Below are positions 15,833-24,694 of a stretch of 64,000 bases of DNA, one piece after another. The stretch comes from JBGAKG01 sp044224495. GTDB taxonomy: Bacteria; Myxococcota_A; Polyangia; Polyangiales; Polyangiaceae. A program made the translations under genes and the position numbers. Numbering within the stretch: position 1 is the stretch's first letter; each line of letters starts with the position of its first letter. The notes below the pieces were generated by a model. The model searched no databases, was not told the origin of the DNA, and was given only the letters and a program-made list of their open reading frames with translations. The stretch covers positions 1 to 64,000 of the forward strand of contig JBGAKG010000027.1 in assembly GCA_044224495.1 (NCBI GenBank). Direction: 5' to 3'.

Positions 15833-17698
15833 ATGAAGCTTCGTCGCGCCTCCACCCTCGCCCTCGTGGCCTTCCCCACCCTCGCCGCGCTGCTCTACGC
15901 GTGCGGCGGTGACGACACGACCCAGCCCGGGACCGACGCGGGTCCGGACGTCACGGTGGACGCCCCGGCGGACGCGAAGACGGACGCGAAGGCGGACGTG
16001 AGCGCGCCCGACTCCGGGAACGACTCGGGCCTGAGCTCGACCTCGCAGCAGATCCAAGACGTGCGCGACGCGGCGGCTCCGGTCGTCGTGAGCGACGCCG
16101 GCAGCGACGCGGCGAGCGAGGCGGGCGACGCGACCGTGAGCGACGCAGCGAGCGAGGCGGCGACCGACGCGGCGAGCGAAGCGGCGACGGACGGCGGCGG
16201 CGGGATCCCGGTGAACAACCTCCCGATCGACAAGGCGATCGTCACCTACGTGAAGGCGGCCGTCGGGACGGATCCGGCGGGCTTCTTCATCCAGGCCGAG
16301 AAGGCGGGCCCGGCGATCTTCGTCGCGGTGGACCCGACGACGCTGAGCCCCGTCCCGGTCGCCGGTGACGAAGTGAGCTTCAAGGTCACGGCGGTGGCGA
16401 ACGTGTCGAGCCTGCGCGAGGTCGTCGCGCTGACGGGCTGGGCGCGCTCGGCGCAGGGCAAGGACCTCACCGCGCTGCTCCAGGACATCTCGGCCGCGGC
16501 GAACGTCGTGACGGCGCTCGACAGCTACGAGAGCGAGTACATCAAGATGACCGCGACGACGGCCGCGGCGTTCGGTAGCGCGGGCACCGGCTTCGTGAGC
16601 GCGCAGATCACGACGAACGGCATCGGTTCGCCGTCGACGAGCTTCCGCGTCCGCGTCCCGCAGACGGTGCAGGACTCGCTCGACCTTTCGCTCAACTGCT
16701 CCTTCACGCTGACCGGCGCGATGTGGCGCTTCACGACCCAGGCGCAGCCCTCGGGTTGGGTCGATGGCGACGTGAGCGCGATCACGTGCCCCGCGCCGAC
16801 GGTGTTGGGCGCAGCGGCGACCACGCTCACGACCGTGGTCGTGAACTTCGATCGCAAGGTGGACACGAACTCGCTCCTCGTGAACGGTAGCCAGTTCACG
16901 ATCAACAACGGTCTCACGGTGAGCGCGGCGGCCCTCACGGGTCCGCGGCAGGTGACTCTCACGACCTCCGCTCAAACGCCGGGACAGCAGTACACCGTCA
17001 CCGTCGCGAATACGATCAAGGACACGCAGGGCAAGGCGCTCGGCAACCCGAACACGGCCAACTTCCTGGGCTTCCTCGTTCCTGCGGTGCTTCGTCTGAA
17101 CGAGCTGAACCCCAACATCGGTAGCGGCAACGCGACGCACGACCTCATCGAGCTTCGCGTGGTCACGGCGGGCAACGTGAACGGCATCACGATCGACGAG
17201 AGCGGGACGACCGTCGCCACGCTCCCGAACCTCGCCGTTGCGCTCGACGACCTCATCGTCGTCCACATCGGCCAGGGAAACGGTAACGTGACGACGGAGA
17301 CTGCGACCAAGGCCGATTGCGCCGACGCATCCTGCTATGCCGGGGCGTGGGACGTGAAGGGCTCCACGGCGGCCGGTCTCACCTACAGCGGGCGCATCAT
17401 CACCGTGAAGAGCGCCGGCAGCGGCGCCATCCAGGACGGCATCGCCTGGTACCGGAGCGGGTCGAACCCGTCCTCGACCTGGTATCAGGACGTCAACGCA
17501 CTCGCGACCGCGAACCAGTGGGTGGGCTGCAACGGCAGCTGCGCCGACAACACGGCCGCGCAGACGGTCGCCGTCGACTCGAACAACTCGGGGGCGACGA
17601 ACCTCTTGAACAGCATCCGCCGAGTCTCGAACACCGACACCAACGCCAAGGCCGACTGGGCCCTCGGCGCGCAGTCTTGGGGCGCCGCGAACCCCTGA
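15833..17698 (+). CDS. Large lipoprotein with Ig-like and lamin-tail-like domains
   Basis: A 621-residue surface lipoprotein: signal ending LLYACGGDD, then an Asp/Ala-rich linker with a tandem SDAASEAATD repeat (about 60-125). A beta-rich domain with VSFKVTAVANV follows, then a Big_5/SbsA-type Ig domain at about 320-415 (VVVNFDRKVDTNSLLVNG, QYTVTVANTIKDTQGKAL), then a domain starting LRLNELNPNIG that resembles lamin-tail or similar modules often next to Big_5. No enzyme motif is seen. It probably takes part in surface architecture or adhesion. Same strand as two more lipoprotein genes. Confidence 0.8.
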   Translation: MKLRRASTLALVAFPTLAALLYACGGDDTTQPGTDAGPDVTVDAPADAKTDAKADVSAPDSGNDSGLSSTSQQIQDVRDAAAPVVVSDAGSDAASEAGDATVSDAASEAATDAASEAATDGGGGIPVNNLPIDKAIVTYVKAAVGTDPAGFFIQAEKAGPAIFVAVDPTTLSPVPVAGDEVSFKVTAVANVSSLREVVALTGWARSAQGKDLTALLQDISAAANVVTALDSYESEYIKMTATTAAAFGSAGTGFVSAQITTNGIGSPSTSFRVRVPQTVQDSLDLSLNCSFTLTGAMWRFTTQAQPSGWVDGDVSAITCPAPTVLGAAATTLTTVVVNFDRKVDTNSLLVNGSQFTINNGLTVSAAALTGPRQVTLTTSAQTPGQQYTVTVANTIKDTQGKALGNPNTANFLGFLVPAVLRLNELNPNIGSGNATHDLIELRVVTAGNVNGITIDESGTTVATLPNLAVALDDLIVVHIGQGNGNVTTETATKADCADASCYAGAWDVKGSTAAGLTYSGRIITVKSAGSGAIQDGIAWYRSGSNPSSTWYQDVNALATANQWVGCNGSCADNTAAQTVAVDSNNSGATNLLNSIRRVSNTDTNAKADWALGAQSWGAANP

Positions 17699-17731
17699 CG
17701 GTTGAGCCCCCGGTGTACGGCGCAAAGGTGA

Positions 17732-17737
17732 TACCCT
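17732..17737 (+). promoter_or_regulatory. -10-like hexamer, leaderless start
   Basis: TACCCT is seven bases upstream of the GTG at 17745, with no Shine-Dalgarno between. Confidence 0.45.
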
Positions 17738-17744
17738 TTGCGTC

Positions 17745-19025
17745 GTGCGCCTCCGGGCCCTCACTGCACTGACGCTCGCGTCGCTGCCGATGGCAGCGGC
17801 GTTCCTCGTCGTGTGCAACGTCTACACGTCCGACTTGGTCGGCGGCACGGCTCCGCCCGACGCCGGGAGCGGCATCGGTTGGTGGTCCGGGCCCGCGGGC
17901 ACGTGCTTCTCGGCGAAGATGCCGCGGCCCGAGGACCGGCCCGCCCCGCAGAGCGGAGGAACGACGGTCCCGCCGATCACGCTCGCGCTCGCGTCGATGC
18001 GCATCGGGTCGCTCGATCAGAACAACCAGTTCAACCAGCTCGCGTGGCAGGATCTCGGGCTCGACCTGGACGGCATCTGCACGTCGTCGCCGACCTGCCC
18101 GGCCGATGCGCCGCAAGGCTCGTGCAAGGCGACGAAGGGCGCGGTCGCGTACGACGGCAACTACTGCCGGGACAACACGTTCGGTCGCCTCGAGGTCACG
18201 GCCGCCAACATCCAAGAGGTGGGCGGCAAGTACGGCCTCAACGACGACGCGTTCAACTGCGCGCTCTGCACCGGCGCGTACAACTTCATCATCAAGATCT
18301 CGGGCTACAACGGGCTCGCGAACGACGACAAAATCCGGATCGACCTCTACCCCTCGCCCGGCCTCGAGTCGCCGCTCCCGTGGGATTGCTCGAAGAAGGA
18401 TTGGCGCACGCACCCGTGCTTCACGTCGTTCCTCCCCTGGTACATCCGCGACACGGCGGTGGCGCAGCCGACGGGCGGTCCCGATCTCCCGGACGCGGTG
18501 CTCGCGGACGCGAACGCGTACGTGCGTGACGGCTACGTCGTCGGGCAGCTCCCGGCGAACGTGCTCTTCTGGTTCCCGTCGATCGCGGGCCGCAAGGCGG
18601 ACGTCGCCACGGCGTTCCCGCTCCGCATGACGTCGGGCGTGATCACGGGCCGCATCAAGAAGGCGGCCGACGGAACGTGGAGCGTCGAAGACGGCACGAT
18701 CGCCGGGCGCGCCTCCTACACCGACGTGCTCCAGGGCTTCCGCCTCATCGGCTTCTGCGAGAGCGATCCGAACTTCCCGCTGATGCAGACGTTCCTCGAG
18801 AGCAACCTCGACATCCTCGCCGACGGGAAGGTGGATCCGAACCGCACGTGCGATGCGATCTCGGTCGGCATCTCGTACACCGCGAGCGAGGCGACGGCCG
18901 GCAAGCTCATTCACGTCGACGACCTGAAGGAGTGTCCGCCCGCCGGGGACGGCGGCGTGGAGGGCGGAACGGACGCGGGGGACGGCGGCAGCGACGCTGG
19001 CGTGACCGACGCCAAAGCGGACTGA
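17745..19025 (+). CDS. Secreted hypothetical protein, Cys-rich
   Basis: The 426-residue product has an N-terminal signal (LTLASLPMAAAFLVVCNVY) with a possible lipobox Cys. The body has about a dozen Cys, including CSKKDWRTHPCF and CALCTGAYNF, consistent with a periplasmic or surface protein. The C-terminus is an acidic low-complexity tail (GGVEGGTDAGDGGSDAG). I do not recognise a family. The GTG start is set by TACCCT seven bases before it. It lies between two other lipoprotein genes on the same strand. Confidence 0.7.
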   Translation: MRLRALTALTLASLPMAAAFLVVCNVYTSDLVGGTAPPDAGSGIGWWSGPAGTCFSAKMPRPEDRPAPQSGGTTVPPITLALASMRIGSLDQNNQFNQLAWQDLGLDLDGICTSSPTCPADAPQGSCKATKGAVAYDGNYCRDNTFGRLEVTAANIQEVGGKYGLNDDAFNCALCTGAYNFIIKISGYNGLANDDKIRIDLYPSPGLESPLPWDCSKKDWRTHPCFTSFLPWYIRDTAVAQPTGGPDLPDAVLADANAYVRDGYVVGQLPANVLFWFPSIAGRKADVATAFPLRMTSGVITGRIKKAADGTWSVEDGTIAGRASYTDVLQGFRLIGFCESDPNFPLMQTFLESNLDILADGKVDPNRTCDAISVGISYTASEATAGKLIHVDDLKECPPAGDGGVEGGTDAGDGGSDAGVTDAKAD

Positions 19026-19071
19026 AAACCTCGGGGTTCGGCCAAAACTGGCCCCCTCCCCGGGCTTGAGG

Positions 19072-19077
19072 TAGCAT
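19072..19077 (+). promoter_or_regulatory. -10-like hexamer
   Basis: TAGCAT ends ten bases before ATG 19088 and overlaps the alternative ATG at 19076, which argues against that earlier start. Confidence 0.35.
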
Positions 19078-19087
19078 GGTTGCCTAC

Positions 19088-20443
19088 ATGCGCACCCTCC
19101 AGCGTTTTTCCCTCGCAGCGCTCGCGCTGATGGCGTGCACGACGATCGGCCGCGTGATCGTGTACCCGGCCCACACCGACATGAAGAGCACGCCCGACAT
19201 CGAGGGCACGGAGCTCGCGCCGACCAGCCTCGGCACCGAAAACTACAAGGGAGCGGCCCCCGGCTTCCACGCGGTGCGGAGCTCGGACGACTGGCTCTCG
19301 GTCTGGAAGGACCCGCGGCCCGACGCGCGCCACCCGCCGCCTCCGTCGGACGTGAGCTTCAAGGATCAGATGGTGCTCGCGGCGGTCGTCGACGATCCGA
19401 AGGTGACGGCGCTCGAGATCACGGCGGTGCGGCGCTCGCCGGATGGCGTGCACCTCTACGTGACCGAGTCGCTCGTGGGCGATGGCTGCACCGCGCCGCC
19501 GGCGCGCGAGGAGCCGCTGATGGCGTTCGTGGCGGTGCCGCGCGTCGACGACGACGTGCACGTCCACCAGGATCGCATCCACGATCCGCGCTGCAGCGGC
19601 GCGCCCGAGGCGAGGATCGCATGCCGCGTCGCGGGCTCCGGTCAGGCAGGGACCGACAAGATGAGCGGCGCGCCGGGCCAGACGATCGACTGCGACGGAA
19701 CGAAGAGCGCGGCGGTCGCGGGCGGAACGATCGTGGATCGCAACTGGTACCTCGAGACGTTGCCGCTCGGATCGACGACGCGTCTGACGGTGTCGAAGTC
19801 GACGCTGGGCGCGACGTTCCCGCTCGATGCGTGGGGCACCTACGTCGTGCGCCACGAAGTGAGCGACGACACGGGCAAGAGCGGGCGCGGCATCGCGACG
19901 ATCGACGTGGCGCCGCCGGCGGGCTACGTGCCGATCGAGCTGGTGTGGTCGAAGTTCGATCGCAGCGACGATCCGACGACGTTCCCGCGCGTTCAGCTCC
20001 ACGTGATCGAGCACCCGGCGCCGCTGGGCGATCGCACGCGCGATTGCTGGCTCGATGCGCCGAAGCCGGCGTGGTGCGAGATCGCCGAGGTCGGCGTCAC
20101 GCAGCAGCTGAAGCTCAAGCCGCAGCCGGGGAAGCGCTATCGGGTCGAGGTGAAGTACGTCGACGATCGCTTCAAGGGCGCGCCGGTCGCGTGCGTGCGA
20201 ACGTTCGCGGCGGCGTCGGGCAACAAGCCGGTGGATCTGTGCGAGTACCCCGACACGGTGCGCAACGCGAACGCGGTGTGGTCCCTCGGAGCGATCGAAC
20301 CGGACACCGGGACCTTCGGCGATCCGAACGCGAAGCCGGTGGCTCCGCCGAGCGACGCGGGTGCGCCCACCGACGGTGGTGCGGATGCGGTGGCGCCGGT
20401 GATGGCGGGCGACTCGGGCGTGGTGAAGAAGGCGCCGTTCTGA
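19088..20443 (+). CDS. Lipoprotein of unknown function
   Basis: The 451-residue product has a signal ending LALALMACTT. The N-terminal region (GFHAVRSSDDWLSVWKD, FKDQMVLAAVVDD) resembles protease-inhibitor-like PrcB-type domains, which is a weak match. A central domain with FPLDAWGTYVVRHEVSDDTGK looks like an Ig/PKD fold, followed by another beta domain. The C-terminus is low-complexity (GAPTDGGADAVAPV). It is presumably envelope located. Convergent with the next gene with no gap. Confidence 0.7.
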   Translation: MRTLQRFSLAALALMACTTIGRVIVYPAHTDMKSTPDIEGTELAPTSLGTENYKGAAPGFHAVRSSDDWLSVWKDPRPDARHPPPPSDVSFKDQMVLAAVVDDPKVTALEITAVRRSPDGVHLYVTESLVGDGCTAPPAREEPLMAFVAVPRVDDDVHVHQDRIHDPRCSGAPEARIACRVAGSGQAGTDKMSGAPGQTIDCDGTKSAAVAGGTIVDRNWYLETLPLGSTTRLTVSKSTLGATFPLDAWGTYVVRHEVSDDTGKSGRGIATIDVAPPAGYVPIELVWSKFDRSDDPTTFPRVQLHVIEHPAPLGDRTRDCWLDAPKPAWCEIAEVGVTQQLKLKPQPGKRYRVEVKYVDDRFKGAPVACVRTFAAASGNKPVDLCEYPDTVRNANAVWSLGAIEPDTGTFGDPNAKPVAPPSDAGAPTDGGADAVAPVMAGDSGVVKKAPF

Positions 20444-20962
20444 TCAGGGTCGCGCGAACGAGAGCGCGAGCGTGACGGACGCCGACGGCGGCTTCGGCGG
20501 GCTGCTGCCGGGCAGCACGCCGTAGTACTTCGGGCCGCAATCGATGCAGTCGCTACCGAGATGGAACGGCGCGAAGCGCCCGTCACCGAGCTCGGCATCG
20601 ACGCACGATTGAAGCGCGGGATCGGCGACGGTGACGTGCGACGTGCCGTCGTCGGGATGGGCGGTGACCTGGATGGCGGCGGTCGCGCCGGGCTCCATGC
20701 ACGCGCAGAGCGCGACGTAGGAGGGCTCGAGGAAGCTCCGGACGAGTGGCGCGGGGAGCGCGATGGTGCCCTGAACGGACGGCACGCTCATCCCGGCCGC
20801 GCACGACCGAGCGTCGGCGCGATGAGGGGCGACACTGGGCGCAGGGGCCGCAACGACGCTGGCGCGCTCGGCACCGCCGCCCGAAGCGGGAGCCGCGACG
20901 ATCGGGCGTTCGGAAGTGCAAGCAACGACGAGCGCGGACCCGACGAGAGCGCGAAGAACCAT
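20444..20962 (-). CDS. Small lipoprotein, TonB-C-like half
   Basis: A 172-residue product with a short signal ending GSALVVACTSE. The C-terminal part (ATAAIQVTAHPDDGTSHVTV then DPALQSCVDAELGDGRFAPF) has the strand-helix order of TonB-C/AgmX-like domains in which a count or covariance of Cys flanks the helix; this is a weak structural match only. It is divergent from the MarR gene across a G/C-homopolymer hairpin. Confidence 0.6.
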   Translation of the reverse strand: MVLRALVGSALVVACTSERPIVAAPASGGGAERASVVAAPAPSVAPHRADARSCAAGMSVPSVQGTIALPAPLVRSFLEPSYVALCACMEPGATAAIQVTAHPDDGTSHVTVADPALQSCVDAELGDGRFAPFHLGSDCIDCGPKYYGVLPGSSPPKPPSASVTLALSFARP

Positions 20963-21050
20963 CACCGCAAAGACCCCAACGCGCGCCGAGTGTTCCCACC
21001 CGCTGGCGATTCGAACCGGCGCGCGCCACCCCGAACCCTGGCGCGCCAGG

Positions 21051-21118
21051 CCCCCCCGCCCCCCCTCGCTCGCAGACGCGCGCCGGCGAACGAATTTTCG
21101 AGGGGGGTTGGGGGGGGG
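21051..21118. repeat. C-tract/G-tract hairpin, potential G-quadruplex
   Basis: Two runs of seven C (21051-21057 and 21059-21065) face runs of six and nine G (21102-21107 and 21110-21118). They can pair over about 18 bp around a 30-nt loop. The G side can also form a G-quadruplex. It occupies the divergent promoter region between a lipoprotein and a MarR regulator. Homopolymer length may be unstable. Confidence 0.75.
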
Positions 21119-21154
21119 CGCAGCGCTGGCTTCGTTCTTGCTGAGCCCCTCGAT

Positions 21155-21634
21155 ATGGACCGTGTTGCGTTCGACATTCGTCGCGCTGGGGTTGCCTACG
21201 CTGCTCGCGCCGCAAAGCTCCTTGGGCGCTGGAACTTCACGAACTCTCGCGTCGACGTGTTCGTGATTCATTCGAAGGTGCTCGCCCAGCACGGCGTCGT
21301 GCTCCAGACCGACTTGCGCGCGCGCCTCGGCATCTCGCGCTCGACCATGAGCCTCATGCTCACGCGTCTCGAGCGGCGCGGGTTCATCGAGCGACGCAGG
21401 GCCGAGCACGACCGCCGCAACATCGTCGTCATCATCACCGCGCTCGGTAGAGCGGTGTTCGACGAGCTGGTGTCGCGCGTCGGTCCGACGCTCTTCACGC
21501 CCTACGTCGACACCCAACTCTGGCTCCACGACCTGCGCACGAGCGTCGCGGTGCAGCGGGCACGCATCCTCCAGCACGTCGGCGCGATCCGCGAGTTGTT
21601 CGGCGACTCCTCGCGCGCACCCTACCCACCGTGA
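21155..21634 (+). CDS. MarR-family transcriptional regulator
   Basis: A 159-residue winged-helix regulator. The recognition helix region is LRARLGISRSTMSLMLTRLERRG (residues about 54-76, quoted in part) followed by the wing RRAEHDRRNIVVIITALG. MarR proteins dimerise, bind palindromic operators and release them on binding small phenolic or oxidising ligands. No efflux pump or enzyme gene is adjacent, so the target is unknown. It may autoregulate through the G/C-rich region just upstream. Confidence 0.85.
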   Translation: MDRVAFDIRRAGVAYAARAAKLLGRWNFTNSRVDVFVIHSKVLAQHGVVLQTDLRARLGISRSTMSLMLTRLERRGFIERRRAEHDRRNIVVIITALGRAVFDELVSRVGPTLFTPYVDTQLWLHDLRTSVAVQRARILQHVGAIRELFGDSSRAPYPP

Positions 21635-21635
21635 C

Positions 21636-22505
21636 TCAGCGCTGCGCCGCGCGGATCGCTTTCTCTTCCTGACCCAGCGCGTGAATCACTTCGAGCGTCC
21701 GCTCGCTCACCCGCTTGAAGACCTTCGGGCTCCCCGGCTTCTCCAGGAGATCTCCGAAGTCCACCGGCGCCCCGAACACCACGTTGATCGTCTCGCCCTT
21801 GCGCGTGAAGTTGCCCGCGACCTGCTTCGGCAGATCATTTCCCAATCCGTTGATGAACACCGGCAGCACCGGCACCCGCGCTTGGTGGATGATCCGGCCC
21901 ACCCCGCTCTGCGCCGGCAGCAGCGTGTAGGGATCGTCGGTCTGGTTCCGCGTCCCTTCCGGGTGCAGCCCCACGAAGATCCCCGGACGCCGCAGGATGT
22001 TCGCCGTCTCGTCGAGGCTCGCGATGTTCAAGTGCGCCTGCTTCCGCTCCCGGAACACCGGCGGGTACATCGCGAAGAAGCTCATCACCCCGTTCACGAA
22101 GAAGCCGAGCGGCGCGTCGTAGAAGAAGTTCGAGCGCACCGGGAACAGGATCCGGTGCTTGAACCCCCGCTTCACCAGGTACGCCGTGATCACGTACATG
22201 TCGAAGAAGCTGCGGTGGTTCGACACGCAGATGTAGCTCGACGACGGGTCGAGGTTCCCCAGCCGCTCCCGCCCGTGCACCTGCCGGATGTTGCGGGTGC
22301 AGAGCTCGATCCAGTTGCACCCGAACGTCCGCTGCCCGAACCGCAGCGCCCGGTTCAGGAGGTTCGGCTCCAGGCTCTTCTGAACGAACCGCACGTGCGC
22401 TCGCGTGATCGACGGCAGCTCGGGCGACAAGAGGTCGCCTGCCCGATCCTCCCGTGCCCCGCGGCCCGGCGCCGTCGGCGCATTCGCTTTGATCTCGTGG
22501 TCCAT
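21636..22505 (-). CDS. plsC: 1-acyl-sn-glycerol-3-phosphate acyltransferase (PlsC type)
   Basis: The 289-residue product has PlsC motif I NHRSFFD (His97, Asp102), motif II near FPVRSNFFYDAPLGFF, motif III FVGLHPEGTRN (Glu183) and a later VPVLPVFINGLGND. It transfers an acyl chain from acyl-ACP or acyl-CoA to a lysophospholipid at the inner membrane. The gene converges with marR at two bases distance. A second acyltransferase of another branch is at 40497-41318. The plsC name is by family; the acceptor is not proven. Confidence 0.85.
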   Translation of the reverse strand: MDHEIKANAPTAPGRGAREDRAGDLLSPELPSITRAHVRFVQKSLEPNLLNRALRFGQRTFGCNWIELCTRNIRQVHGRERLGNLDPSSSYICVSNHRSFFDMYVITAYLVKRGFKHRILFPVRSNFFYDAPLGFFVNGVMSFFAMYPPVFRERKQAHLNIASLDETANILRRPGIFVGLHPEGTRNQTDDPYTLLPAQSGVGRIIHQARVPVLPVFINGLGNDLPKQVAGNFTRKGETINVVFGAPVDFGDLLEKPGSPKVFKRVSERTLEVIHALGQEEKAIRAAQR

Positions 22506-22528
22506 GGAGAGCGTGTATCCTCCGCGGC

Positions 22529-22534
22529 TAGGTT
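22529..22534 (+). promoter_or_regulatory. -10-like hexamer, leaderless start
   Basis: TAGGTT with a six-base gap to the ATG at 22541. Confidence 0.45.
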
Positions 22535-22540
22535 TCCCCC

Positions 22541-22960
22541 ATGGCGCACTGGCTGATCAAGAGTGAACCGTCCGTGTACCCCTTCTCGCAGCTCGAGAAG
22601 GAGCGATCGACCCGCTGGGACGGCATCCGCAGCTTCGAGGCGCGAAACAACCTACGCGCCATGAAGAAGGGCGAGCTCTGCCTGTTCTACCACTCCAACG
22701 ACGGGAAGGAGATCGTCGGCGTCGCCCGCGTGAAGAAGACCGCCTACCCCGATCCGACCGCCAAAGCCGACGAAGGCGACTGGAGCGTCGTCGACGTGGA
22801 GTTCGTGAAGCCGTTCGCCACGCCCGTCGGCCTCGCCGCGATCAAGAAGAACAAGAAGCTCGCGACCATCTCGCTCGTCAAACGCTCGCGCCTCTCGGTC
22901 GCGCCCATCACCGACGCGGAGCTCACCGAGGTGCTCGCGATGGGGAAAACCAAGCTCTGA
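22541..22960 (+). CDS. EVE domain protein
   Basis: A 139-residue protein of exact single-domain length: MAHWLIKSEPSVYPFSQLEK, WDGIRSFEARNNLRAMKKGE and FYHSNDGKEIVGVARV are EVE (thymocyte nuclear protein 1-like) hallmarks. EVE domains have a PUA-like fold that reads modified bases in DNA or RNA. A HEAT-repeat gene follows after 24 bp and is probably co-transcribed. There is no restriction or methylase gene nearby, so a housekeeping RNA-related role is as likely as defence. Confidence 0.92.
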   Translation: MAHWLIKSEPSVYPFSQLEKERSTRWDGIRSFEARNNLRAMKKGELCLFYHSNDGKEIVGVARVKKTAYPDPTAKADEGDWSVVDVEFVKPFATPVGLAAIKKNKKLATISLVKRSRLSVAPITDAELTEVLAMGKTKL

Positions 22961-22984
22961 CCCTGCTCACGAAAGGCAACGCCC

Positions 22985-24664
22985 ATGGCCGAGGTCGACA
23001 AGATCATCGACATGCTCGAGGACGAGAGCATCGAAAAGCGCATCGCCGCCGCCATCGTGCTCGGCGAGCTCAAGGTGAAGAAGCCCGAGGCCCAAGAAGG
23101 CTTCCTCAAGCTCCTCCACAGCGGCGTCCCCGTCCTCCAACGCCACGGGCTCGAAGGCCTCACCCGCATCGGCGCCGCCAAGAAGGCGCTCAAGACGACC
23201 TTCCCGCTCCTCACCAGCTCCGTCGAAGACGTGCGCCGCGCCGCGGCCGCCGCCGTCCGCAGCGTCGGCGAAGACGTCGTCCCCATGATCCGCGCGCGCA
23301 TGGGCGAAGCCCTCCCCGAGGAGCGCCGCGTGCTCGACGGCATCCTCGCCGAGCTCGGCGGGAAGGATGCATTCTCCACGCTTCTCGCCAGCCTAACTTC
23401 GAGCGAGGGCGAAGCCGCCAAGGCCGCCGCGCTCGCGGTTCGCCAACACGTGAAGGACGCCGGCGCCCGCGAGCGAAAGAGCTACCGCGCCGCGACCGAG
23501 AAGTTCCTCGAGTCGCAGAAGAAGACCAAGCTCAACCCCGGCGGTTCTCCGACGGCCATCGCCGCCGCGATCAAGATCCTCGGCTACCTCGAGGACGACG
23601 AAGCGCTCCCCACCCTCCTCGCCTACGCGACCAGCAAGGACGCACCCGCCGTCGTCAAGCAAGAGGCCCTCATCGCGATGCGCTTCGCGCTCGGTGACGC
23701 CAAGGGCAGCGTCAAGGTCATCAACGCCCTCGTCGACGCCGCCGAAGGCGCCGATCGCTCGCTCGCGCACACCGCGCTCCACACGCTCGGCTCACTCGAG
23801 GTCCCCGCGTCCGCGATGACGCGCTTCGAGAAGCTCCTCGCCCACGTCGACATCGAACGCGCCCGCTTCGCCGCCGCCTACCTCGCCGGACAGAAATCGC
23901 CGGCCGCGCTGAAGGCGCTCATCGGCGTCATCACCGACTCCCCCGAGCGCCGCCGCGCCGAGCTCGTCGCCGAGCTCCTGAACACGCGCGAAGACGCCGC
24001 CGGCGCCCTGACCGACGCGCTCCTCGAGACCAAGGACCCCGACCGCGCGTGGCTCATCCGCAAGATCGTCGGCCAACCCTCGTTCGCCAAGAAGCTCCCA
24101 CCCAAGGTCCGCAAGGAGCTCCTCGAGACCGGGCTCAAGCGGCTCGAGAAGGGCGACCGCAACTGGGAGCCGATGCTCGACGTCGTTCAGGTCGCCGATC
24201 CCGAGACGTATGCCGACGCGCTGCGCACCTTGTCGCAGAAGCTGCGCCGCAACGGGAACGACGAGAAGGCGCAGACCGTCCTCGGCCTCCTCCTCCGCTG
24301 CGAGAAGGCGACCGACGCCGATCGCTTCGCCCTCGCCGTGATCGAGCTCAAGAAGAGCAAGAAGGACACCCGTCCCGCCATTCGCAACGGCGACGGTGCT
24401 CTTCATCGCCTGAGCGGCCTGCTCGCGCGCGGCTTCGATCTGGCGAGCTCGCTCAAGAAGGAGCGTACGCTCGAGCTCGACGACCTCTACTACGTCGGCT
24501 TCCACTTCACCGAGCTGGGTGTCGGAGGAGGCGGGGGCGGGGGTGGCGCTGCCGCACGGGCGGGGGACGTGGGGGAAGAGCTGCTCCAGCACGTGGTCGA
24601 CAAAGGCGGCCGGACCAAGGTGGGGAAAGCCGCGAAGAACAAGTTGGAGCTCTCGAGCGCTTGA
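22985..24664 (+). CDS. HEAT-repeat scaffold protein
   Basis: A 559-residue all-helical protein made of HEAT-like repeats (EKRIAAAIVLGELKVKKPEA, VRRAAAAAVRSVGEDVV, LAHTALHTLGSLEVP, RFAAAYLAGQKSPAALKAL). It ends with a Gly tract and a conserved-looking tail (DVGEELLQHVVDKGGRTKVG). HEAT proteins are protein-protein scaffolds. It sits between EVE and FHA-GGDEF genes on one strand with 24- and 30-bp gaps, so the three may form an operon. Confidence 0.82.
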   Translation: MAEVDKIIDMLEDESIEKRIAAAIVLGELKVKKPEAQEGFLKLLHSGVPVLQRHGLEGLTRIGAAKKALKTTFPLLTSSVEDVRRAAAAAVRSVGEDVVPMIRARMGEALPEERRVLDGILAELGGKDAFSTLLASLTSSEGEAAKAAALAVRQHVKDAGARERKSYRAATEKFLESQKKTKLNPGGSPTAIAAAIKILGYLEDDEALPTLLAYATSKDAPAVVKQEALIAMRFALGDAKGSVKVINALVDAAEGADRSLAHTALHTLGSLEVPASAMTRFEKLLAHVDIERARFAAAYLAGQKSPAALKALIGVITDSPERRRAELVAELLNTREDAAGALTDALLETKDPDRAWLIRKIVGQPSFAKKLPPKVRKELLETGLKRLEKGDRNWEPMLDVVQVADPETYADALRTLSQKLRRNGNDEKAQTVLGLLLRCEKATDADRFALAVIELKKSKKDTRPAIRNGDGALHRLSGLLARGFDLASSLKKERTLELDDLYYVGFHFTELGVGGGGGGGGAAARAGDVGEELLQHVVDKGGRTKVGKAAKNKLELSSA

Positions 24665-24694
24665 CGGACCCGGTTCTGCTTGAAATCATGAAGG

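Noticed and set aside
21000..21040. tRNA-like GGTTCGAAT on the minus strand
   Set aside because: The flanking bases cannot form a T-arm or acceptor stem.
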